From positions 1 through 6,361 of the forward strand of contig JAKORR010000207.1 of the NCBI GenBank assembly GCA_029777735.1: a stretch of 6,361 nt of DNA, read 5' to 3'. The position numbers were made by a program, and so were the translations under genes. The DNA comes from Armatimonadota bacterium (GTDB lineage: Bacteria; Armatimonadota; Zipacnadia; Zipacnadales; FEN-943). Below the pieces are notes generated by a model, which had not been told where the DNA came from, did not search any database, and saw nothing but the letters and a program-made list of their open reading frames with translations. Shown here piece after piece: positions 1-4,963 of the stretch (position 1 is the first letter of the stretch; the number at the start of each line of letters is the position of its first letter).

Positions 1-140
1 CCACCAGAGATGAGGCCCTGTTCCGCAAGCAGACGCTATTCAGTTGTGTGAACAGAATAACATCTCAGACTGACAATGGCAAGTCCTAATTGGGGTTCTC
101 ACACCGTCGGAAGGCCCTACGCCGGAGAAGCCTCCGGCAC
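1..140. other. Left-edge intergenic stretch, possible tail of an outside gene
   Basis: No complete gene lies here. On the plus strand, frame 3 stays open from the window edge to a TAA at 87-89 (28 codons, starting TRDEALFRKQ). This could be the C-terminal tail of a gene running in from the left, converging on the membrane-protein gene that ends at 141. Frame 1 is also open, but only to a TGA at 49-51, and the stretch is too short to tell coding from chance. An imperfect inverted repeat (TTC.GTT.....AAC.GAA) lies at 39-57 and a perfect hairpin at 121-138. I see no convincing promoter. Confidence 0.3.
121..138 (-). terminator. Perfect 7-bp hairpin after the Roadblock membrane gene
   Basis: GCCGGAG and CTCCGGC pair perfectly around a 4-nt AAGC loop, beginning 2 bp past the stop codon at 141-143 when read on the minus strand. 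The position suits transcript termination or 3'-end protection. No T-rich tract follows on either strand, so it is not a textbook intrinsic terminator. If a plus-strand gene does end at 89, the hairpin would sit between convergent genes and could serve both. Confidence 0.35.
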
Positions 141-1898
141 TCAGGTTTCAGCTCCTCCCGTACACCGCTGTACCAGCCGTTCCATCTCGGCGGCCGCAAT
201 GCCTAGCTGGGCCTGCGGAGCCAGTCGCGCAATAAGGCAGTTCTCACCGGACGACACCTGTCCCAGCCCCAGAGCCGCCGAGCCGTTGCTGCACGCTGCC
301 ACGAGCCGCCGCAGGCCACCCTGTCCGCAAGTGCGACCAAACTCGGACCAGGCCCGCCAGGCGGCCGCCGCTGACGCCGCAGCATGGGCGTGATCACAAC
401 CAGCGCTGGCAAAGGTCATCACAGTGCCCAAGCCTTGCACTCGGTGAGCAGCACAATGCTGACCTATCGAGCGGGCGAAGTCTTCCATTTCCCGTGGCGG
501 TTCTGCCGCCGTCACTTCGGGCAGATCTATGCGCGGTACCAGTTCGTCGGGCCGAGGCCAGGAAGCCTCCAGAGTGTCCAGGAGACGCCTAGCCTGACCG
601 GCCAACACTCCCAGGTTCGCCGGCGCGCTGCAGCGAAGGATCACGATTGCCTGGGACCCCGGCACGGCAAGCATGCCGCCACCTCGGAAGAGCCCTGCCG
701 CCATCTGTACGTCGCCCAACAGGCCGTGGCTCACAAAAAGCGGCAGCGCCGCTGCTCCGGTGAGGGCGTGAAGGGCCAGTGCCTCGTAGTCCGAGCCTAC
801 AGGCGCATTGGTCACGACCAGCGTCGCTGACCCGGGCACGGCGGGCAAGGGCTGCGCATTCTCCACGCCTAGTGCACTGCGCACGGCCTCAGCAACTGCC
901 CAGCCCACAACATCGCCCGCGGGTGCTACGCTTGCTACAGCAGCGAGCTCACTCGTCTCCTCGTCGGGGGCACTGCTCCTGGTCGGATCGGGCTGTGTCG
1001 GGACTAACTCTGATTTGGCCTCACGTGACCCCACGTCCACAGGTGCCGCCAGCGCCTCTTCCCTTGCGTCCTCGCTTTGGACCTTCTCGATCTCCTCAGC
1101 TTCTCCCTCTGCCTTCTCGGTCTCCTCGGGAACGGGTCTCGGCGCCAAGGACAACATGTCCACCTCTGCGGACGGTACGGCTGGCTCGCGGGCCTGCACG
1201 GTCGGCGCGGTGGCCTCAGACTTCTCTTCGCCAGAGTGTGCCGTTTTGGGCTTCTCCACAACCGCAGCCGTCGGCGTCTCGGGCTTGTTGCCCGGCCGTG
1301 CCTCGTCCTTTGCCTCTTCCGGCGTAGCCCGGACTCGTTCCCTCTGCGGCGCGGTCCCGGCGGCCACGCGAGCGGATCTTGCCTGCTCGGCCGGCTCTTC
1401 CAAGTGCATCAATTCATCGAGTAGGCGACCGCGCTGCTCCCGCGAGGGCGGAGGTGTCGAGCGATTCTCGGCCGTAAGCTGGGCAACAGCCGGCGCCAGA
1501 TCAGATATGAACCACACCAGAAGCGCAGCCATGGATATCTGCAGCAAAACGCCCGCCCAGGCCGAGCCGTAGTAGCGCTGGAAGGCTTCCCACCAACCCA
1601 CTCCCTCCGGCCAGATCAGAGCCGTGCTCGATGCCATCGCAGCGCGAGCAAACAGCCCAACTAGGAGAGCAGCTCCCGCTCCAATGCCCGCCCTGCGTCC
1701 GTGAGCTATAAGGTAAACGAAAAGCTCGCAGATCCACGCCAGAGGCATCAGGGCTGTTGGCGCAATCGCGCTCCTGTAGCCCGACTGCCAGAGAACACCA
1801 CAGCCCACAATGCCCACCACAAAGGCCGCTGCGGCAAAGGCCAGCAGCAGACCACGAATTCGCCAATCAGCCACTTGCTTCATCTCCTGCGGCACCAC
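141..1898 (-). CDS. Membrane protein with tandem Roadblock/LC7-like C-terminal domains
   Basis: This 585-residue protein starts with four hydrophobic helices at about residues 14-36, 43-65, 71-95 and 112-133. A short amphipathic stretch follows (about 155-169, LLDELMHLEEP). Next comes a roughly 160-residue low-complexity linker rich in Glu, Ala, Pro and Lys (about 170-330), surely disordered. The C-terminus has two similar-sized alpha/beta regions, about 335-445 and 470-580. Each shows the Roadblock/LC7 pattern: a strand such as ATLVVTNAPVG, an Ala-rich helix, a strand-Gly-strand hairpin (GGGMLAVPGSQAIVILRC), then a final helix after a short LG turn. Bacterial Roadblock proteins such as MglB act as scaffolds or GTPase partners, so a membrane-tethered regulatory or scaffolding role is inferred. 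No catalytic motif is visible. The start is GTG at 1898, with AGAGGG 8 nt upstream and an in-frame TAA at 1917-1919. A GTG at residue 9, behind AGGAG, is an alternative. I do not recognise a named gene. Confidence 0.85.
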   Translation of the reverse strand: MVPQEMKQVADWRIRGLLLAFAAAAFVVGIVGCGVLWQSGYRSAIAPTALMPLAWICELFVYLIAHGRRAGIGAGAALLVGLFARAAMASSTALIWPEGVGWWEAFQRYYGSAWAGVLLQISMAALLVWFISDLAPAVAQLTAENRSTPPPSREQRGRLLDELMHLEEPAEQARSARVAAGTAPQRERVRATPEEAKDEARPGNKPETPTAAVVEKPKTAHSGEEKSEATAPTVQAREPAVPSAEVDMLSLAPRPVPEETEKAEGEAEEIEKVQSEDAREEALAAPVDVGSREAKSELVPTQPDPTRSSAPDEETSELAAVASVAPAGDVVGWAVAEAVRSALGVENAQPLPAVPGSATLVVTNAPVGSDYEALALHALTGAAALPLFVSHGLLGDVQMAAGLFRGGGMLAVPGSQAIVILRCSAPANLGVLAGQARRLLDTLEASWPRPDELVPRIDLPEVTAAEPPREMEDFARSIGQHCAAHRVQGLGTVMTFASAGCDHAHAAASAAAAWRAWSEFGRTCGQGGLRRLVAACSNGSAALGLGQVSSGENCLIARLAPQAQLGIAAAEMERLVQRCTGGAET

Positions 1899-1906
1899 AC
1901 TCTTGG

Positions 1907-1912
1907 CCCTCT
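1907..1912 (-). promoter_or_regulatory. Ribosome binding site, AGAGGG, for the Roadblock membrane gene
   Basis: AGAGGG on the minus strand lies 8 nt before the GTG at 1898 and supports that start. It abuts a palindrome whose outer base it shares (1912-1924). A competing AGGAG overlaps codons 4-5, nine nt before the GTG at residue 9, so the initiation codon is not fully settled. Confidence 0.5.
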
Positions 1913-1934
1913 GGAGTTACTCCAAGGTCCTTGG
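1912..1934. repeat. Two overlapping perfect palindromes, possible operator
   Basis: TGGAG-TTA-CTCCA (1912-1924) and CCAAGG-T-CCTTGG (1922-1934) are each perfect inverted repeats of 13 bp and share three bases. They lie just upstream of the membrane-protein start and next to its ribosome binding site. They could bind a dimeric regulator in DNA, or form alternative hairpins in the minus-strand leader. Nothing identifies a specific regulator. Confidence 0.4.
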
Positions 1935-1994
1935 TGCGCGGTTATGTCCACCAGTCCCTCCAACCGGTTCAGCGCCAATTGTGTACTCGAAGAC

Positions 1995-2022
1995 AGTATA
2001 GGGCAAGGCCTCCCCGGAGCAA
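1995..2022 (-). promoter_or_regulatory. Candidate sigma70-like promoter for the Roadblock membrane gene
   Basis: On the minus strand TATACT (1995-2000) matches five of six bases of the -10 consensus. TTGCTC (2017-2022) lies 16 bp upstream and matches only the TTG of the -35 box. Transcription would begin near 1988, leaving a leader of about 90 nt. The -35 is poor and promoter rules for this organism are unknown, so this is a weak call. Confidence 0.22.
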
Positions 2023-2039
2023 CCACCTGCGGAGGTTGC
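2019..2039. repeat. Inverted repeat in the amidohydrolase leader region
   Basis: GCAACC-A-CC pairs with GG-A-GGTTGC around a TGC loop: eight pairs with a single A-A mismatch. It lies about 80 bp before the GTG at 2119. No T-run follows, so it is unlikely to be a terminator. An operator or leader-RNA hairpin is more plausible. The upstream arm can also pair with 2057-2063. Confidence 0.4.
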
Positions 2040-2097
2040 CGCGATTGTGCGTTGAAGTTGCTCTCCAAGCCTGGCCCGCTCCAGCGGCCTCCTCGTT

Positions 2098-2104
2098 GGA
2101 GGGG
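2098..2104 (+). promoter_or_regulatory. Ribosome binding site, GGAGGGG, for the amidohydrolase gene
   Basis: GGAGGGG ends 14 nt before the GTG at 2119, which is longer than usual spacing. The ATG at 2117 is closer, but its frame closes after eleven codons, so GTG is the functional start. CCTCC at 2088-2092 can pair with GGAGG at 2098-2102 across a 5-nt loop, so the site may be partly hidden in the RNA. Confidence 0.5.
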
Positions 2105-2118
2105 ACAAGAGTGGTGAT

Positions 2119-2931
2119 GTGCCCTTGTGGATTGACGTGCATGCTGACATAGGTGACTGGGCCTTTCGGCGAGTAACGGGCTCGACACCCGAGGCGCTGA
2201 CCGCGAAGATGCGAGAGTACCAGGGTGCCGTGGCCCTTGTGGGCCCCGTCGAAGGCGTGCTTTACCGCAACCCACAAGAGGCCGCCCGCCTGTTGCGCGA
2301 GCGGCTTGATGCGGCCGGACATCCCCCTTGGCTCGTGCCTGTGGCAGTTATCAACCCTGCCTACCCCGGGTGGAAAAAGGATCTCGACGAGGCGCAGTCC
2401 CACGGAGCCGCCGCCATCAAGCTGTATCCCAACTACCACAACTACAACGCCGACGGCGTGGCCGCCCGCGACCTCGCCTCCTCCGCCGCCGGTCTGGGCC
2501 TACCCCTTCTCTGCTGCGTGCGCGTCGAGGACGAGCGACAGCATCACTGGCACATGCTTAGGCCGGCCGTACCGGCGAGCGCTGTGGCCAGGCTTGCCCA
2601 ACTCGTCCCCACTGCGAGAATCATCCTCGTCGGTGCCAACCAGGCTGAGATTCAGGCTTTTCTCGCCGCCACAGAGAAAGGCTGCACCTGGGCCGAGGTC
2701 TCGTACCTCAAGTCGCCCCAGAACGCCATGGAGACGATGGTCGCCGCAGTGGGAGCCTCGCGGTTACTGTTCGGTTCTCACACGCCCTTCATCGACCCTG
2801 GGGTGACGCTCACCAAGATCGAGTGCTCAGCACTCTCACAGGAAGATAAGAACCGCGTGCTCCGGAGCAACGCCTTGGGGGTCTGGCCACAGCTCAGCGG
2901 CCTCGCCGGGCCTGCTTCTCTGCCAGGCTGA
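2119..2931 (+). CDS. Amidohydrolase-family (Amidohydro_2-like) TIM-barrel protein
   Basis: This 270-residue protein looks complete and belongs to the amidohydrolase superfamily of metal-dependent TIM-barrel hydrolases. It opens with WIDVHADIG (residues 4-12), the first barrel strand. Later come GAAAIKLYPNYHNYN (96-110), VEDERQHHWH (136-145) and LLFGSHTPF (226-234), with a C-terminal helix and RSNALGVW, all typical of the group. Two canonical metal positions differ. The usual HxH on strand 1 is HxD (His8, Asp10), and the usual FGSD on strand 8 is FGSH (His231). Substrate and metal content are therefore unknown, and it may be an atypical or inactive member. There is no signal peptide, so it is cytosolic. 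The start is GTG: an in-frame TGA lies at 2053-2055 and the barrel begins right after. It is divergent from the Roadblock gene and overlaps the end of queH by 38 bp. Confidence 0.85.
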   Translation: MPLWIDVHADIGDWAFRRVTGSTPEALTAKMREYQGAVALVGPVEGVLYRNPQEAARLLRERLDAAGHPPWLVPVAVINPAYPGWKKDLDEAQSHGAAAIKLYPNYHNYNADGVAARDLASSAAGLGLPLLCCVRVEDERQHHWHMLRPAVPASAVARLAQLVPTARIILVGANQAEIQAFLAATEKGCTWAEVSYLKSPQNAMETMVAAVGASRLLFGSHTPFIDPGVTLTKIECSALSQEDKNRVLRSNALGVWPQLSGLAGPASLPG

Positions 2932-3541
2932 AGGCGCAGCCACAGTAGTCTTGCCGGTAGAGCCCCAGCTCACGCGCCAGAAGGGCCGCCCGGTGCGCCC
3001 CGCCACTCTTGCGGAAGGTCTCCTCCAGCCATTCAAGGCCACTGCCTTCGGCGATTTGTCGCCCGAGCTCATGGACCACGGCGACATCCTTCTGAGGTCC
3101 GGCCGTGAGCGTCGTTGCGAGCCATCGGCACTCTTGCCCCTCTGCCCAGCTCGCGGCCGCCGAAAGCCGAAACCTGAAACATTCTACGCAGCGCCGACCG
3201 CCTTCAGGCTCCTTCTCCAGTCCTTTGACAGCCTCGAGCCATGCTTCGGAGTCTTCGGACCCTTCGACTAACACGACACCGAAGTAGTCACAGCACTCAC
3301 GTGCGGCAGCCAAGCGCGCGGCGTATTCGTCTGCTGGGCTGAGGTTCGGGTTGTACCAGTAAGCGATGACGTCATACCGTCCCACCAGTCGCTCCAGCGC
3401 CACCGATGCGCACACACCGCAGCAGACGTGAAGGCACAACCGCGGCTTCTCGGATTGTCCCTCCAAGCTTACCAGTGGCGCCAGACGCTCCTCCTCAGCA
3501 GCCAGTAACATGGTATGCATAAAGCCGCGCACCGGCCACAT
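2894..3541 (-). CDS. queH: Epoxyqueuosine reductase QueH
   Basis: QueH reduces epoxyqueuosine to queuosine at wobble position 34 of tRNAs with GUN anticodons (Tyr, His, Asp, Asn), the last step of queuosine synthesis. It replaces the unrelated cobalamin-dependent QueG. Family marks are all visible: LHVCCGVCAS (residues 37-46), YNPNLSPADEY (63-73), GGRRCVECFRFRL (114-126), ATTLTAGPQKD (142-152) and the C-terminal RQDYCGCAFS (196-205). The cysteines at 40, 41, 44, 118, 121, 200 and 202 include those expected to hold the Fe-S cluster and iron. The length of 215 residues is normal for the family, allowing for a slightly long N-terminus. The start is unsure: Met1, Met8 and Met11 all lack a good ribosome binding site, and no upstream start exists before the in-frame TAG at 3581-3583. 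It lies 100 bp downstream of the mutarotase-like gene. No other queuosine gene is present here. Confidence 0.93.
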   Translation of the reverse strand: MWPVRGFMHTMLLAAEEERLAPLVSLEGQSEKPRLCLHVCCGVCASVALERLVGRYDVIAYWYNPNLSPADEYAARLAAARECCDYFGVVLVEGSEDSEAWLEAVKGLEKEPEGGRRCVECFRFRLSAAASWAEGQECRWLATTLTAGPQKDVAVVHELGRQIAEGSGLEWLEETFRKSGGAHRAALLARELGLYRQDYCGCAFSLAEKQARRGR

Positions 3542-3641
3542 CTGGTCGCAGAAAGGTATCTTTGCCCAGGGCTGGCAGTTCTATTTAGTTCTATCTCGAC
3601 CTCTGGGCCAGACCGCCTACAAGGTCGCATGGGCAAATCAG
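3542..3641. other. Gap between mutarotase-like gene and queH, with 10-bp tandem repeat
   Basis: This gap lies upstream of queH. AGTTCTATTT at 3577-3586 is followed directly by AGTTCTATCT at 3587-3596: two 10-bp units, nine of ten bases alike, one helical turn apart. GCCCAG (3564-3569) and CTGGGC (3603-3608) flank them as a distant inverted pair. There is no clear terminator, promoter or ribosome binding site. A regulator site for queH is possible but unproven. Confidence 0.35.
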
Positions 3642-4706
3642 TCAGTAGGTGATCTCCCCTGTAAGCGCCACACCCCCAACCAACGCGGCCGTCTCGGCAA
3701 TAACAACGGACAGGCGCTCCTCCAGCCTCTCTCCTGCTTCGAGCCGTAGCTCCGTGCCGTTCTCGATGGCGTTGGGTAGGATTGCAGGCCAGCTCGACAT
3801 GGGTTCCAGCGCCACGGTATAGTACCGGCCCCACGAGGGCCAGGCTCTGTCGCCACCCAACGACGCCCAATACCACACACAGCGAAAGACGTCGCCACCC
3901 CATGCCAGCCCACAGGTCAGCTCCTGGTCCTCGTTGACCAAAGCGTACCATGGAGCTGCCAAGTTCGTCAGGTAGTACATCTCGTCAAGCTCCATCTCGC
4001 GCGCGGCGATGCGTGAGATGTCGACGGTCTCTGCGGAACGACCCACGCCCACAGGCCAAAGGAAGCGAGTCATGGGATCAAAGCGCGAGTGGGCGCCCAC
4101 GTTTCTATCTACCACCACCTCTGCGGCAGGTAGGTCGATGCGACAGGACGGCCCAAGGAAGGGCTCGCCATAGGCGGGATGGTGCCCCCACATCAGCGGC
4201 AGTTCCACAGCACCCTCGTTACGCAAGTCCTCCTCGATGAACAGGGCCGGCGTATCAGTGCGTAGAATCATACTTCGGGTCAAGCGCAGCGGCATCCGTC
4301 GGCATCGCACCGACAGCTCGACCCACACCATCCCGGGGCTGTCCTCAAGGATCCGACACTCCCATGGCAGTGCCCAGACCTCGCCATGCTGTCCCAGGAC
4401 AGCGCCGTGCCATTCGCAGGCGCGGCCCGCGTTGGGCAATACTTCCTGCCAGCAGCCCTCGTAGTAATCCGGGAAGGGGCCAGCAGGGCTAGGCGCCGTG
4501 GCTTGCTGAGCCCCTCCCCACACCAACGGGATTGGGGAATGCCAGAGGAAATCCACATCGCGAGGCTTGTACCGTAACTCGACGATGTCGGCGCCCTTGT
4601 CGAGCAGTACCGTAACCCGCAGCAGCTCATTCTCCAGAATCAGTAGCCGCAAATCGCCCCAACGACAACAGTCACTCAGGCGGCAGCCGTAGTGTCGGCT
4701 GAGCAT
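3642..4706 (-). CDS. Aldose 1-epimerase (galactose mutarotase)-like protein
   Basis: This 354-residue protein has the beta-sandwich galactose-mutarotase-like fold, in the aldose 1-epimerase/DUF4432 neighbourhood. Signature stretches are LENELLRVTVLLDKGADI (residues 24-41) near the N-terminus, WQEVLPNAG (86-94), GQHGEVW (105-111), MWGHHPAYGEPFLG (172-185) and VALEPMSSWP (298-307). In characterised mutarotases two histidines and a glutamate catalyse alpha/beta sugar interconversion; His107, His175 or His176, and Glu301 are the natural counterparts. The substrate is not readable, and a role in recognising or isomerising an uncommon sugar is equally possible. No signal peptide is seen, so it is cytosolic. 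The ATG at 4706 has a strong GGAGGGG five nt upstream. It is co-oriented with the glycosidase-like gene 257 bp upstream and with queH 100 bp downstream, so a carbohydrate pairing with the former is the likelier link. Confidence 0.88.
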   Translation of the reverse strand: MLSRHYGCRLSDCCRWGDLRLLILENELLRVTVLLDKGADIVELRYKPRDVDFLWHSPIPLVWGGAQQATAPSPAGPFPDYYEGCWQEVLPNAGRACEWHGAVLGQHGEVWALPWECRILEDSPGMVWVELSVRCRRMPLRLTRSMILRTDTPALFIEEDLRNEGAVELPLMWGHHPAYGEPFLGPSCRIDLPAAEVVVDRNVGAHSRFDPMTRFLWPVGVGRSAETVDISRIAAREMELDEMYYLTNLAAPWYALVNEDQELTCGLAWGGDVFRCVWYWASLGGDRAWPSWGRYYTVALEPMSSWPAILPNAIENGTELRLEAGERLEERLSVVIAETAALVGGVALTGEITY

Positions 4707-4963
4707 CAGTTCCCCTCCGCCCTCTGTACTCGGGCATCATCGGATGGTGGTGGATGACGAGATGAGTCCCGGCCCTCTGCGTCACCTATATGAACCCCGC
4801 ATTACCCCTACAGGTTCCCCTATCCCACAAGGTTGGGCACTAAAAGCCCTCGGAACGGGACCCCACTTCCGACGCCTCCACTGTAGGACATGTTGCCACC
4901 GGACGAACGACGTGCCTTAGAGAACACGTTACATTTCCTGTCCGTTGGCAGCGCGGAAGCGTT
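4707..4963. other. 257-bp intergenic region between glycosidase-like and mutarotase-like genes
   Basis: Apart from the ribosome binding site at 4712-4718, no gene or RNA gene is seen here. CCCCTA occurs twice, at 4805-4810 and 4817-4822, 12 bp apart. A minus-strand TATAGG (4785-4790) could be a -10 box but has no good -35 partner. There is no hairpin with a T-run, so no intrinsic terminator for the glycosidase-like gene is visible. The length suggests the mutarotase-like gene has its own promoter. Confidence 0.4.
4712..4718 (-). promoter_or_regulatory. Strong ribosome binding site for the mutarotase-like gene
   Basis: GGAGGGG on the minus strand lies 5 nt before the ATG at 4706. It is the best ribosome binding site in the window and fixes the start of the mutarotase-like gene. 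Confidence 0.75.

Larger units (their letters stand above)
1899..2118. promoter_or_regulatory. Divergent intergenic control region with several inverted repeats
   Basis: This 220-bp stretch separates the divergently transcribed membrane-protein and amidohydrolase genes and must hold both promoters. It has no credible gene of its own. It contains two overlapping perfect palindromes (1912-1924 and 1922-1934), a 9-pair inverted repeat with one mismatch (2019-2039), a distal complement to that repeat (2057-2063), and a small hairpin over the amidohydrolase ribosome binding site (2088-2102). I found no strong sigma70-type promoter for the plus strand. Confidence 0.6.

Noticed and set aside
39..57. 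Inverted repeat TTC.GTT.....AAC.GAA resembling a LexA-type operator
   Set aside because: The half-sites resemble GAAC/GTTC only loosely and have mismatches. There is no gene start nearby in the window for it to control.
808..1572. 254-codon plus-strand open frame rich in Ser, Ala and Thr
   Set aside because: It is fully antisense to the Roadblock membrane protein, mostly over its low-complexity linker, and its composition mirrors that linker. It has no domain pattern.
1979..2002. Plus-strand promoter from TTGTGT and TATAGG
   Set aside because: The two boxes are only 12 bp apart, far from the usual 16-18.
1969..2439. 156-codon minus-strand open frame across the divergent region
   Set aside because: It is mostly antisense to the amidohydrolase gene, has no recognisable domain, and depends on high-GC stop-poor sequence.
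3469..3951. 160-codon minus-strand open frame spanning the queH/mutarotase gap
   Set aside because: It overlaps both real genes in another frame, and its composition rich in Arg, Cys, Trp and Gly is typical of an out-of-frame shadow.
4740..4900. Possible tRNA or structured RNA in the 257-bp gap
   Set aside because: I found no acceptor stem, anticodon arm or T-loop consensus on either strand, and no strong hairpin.
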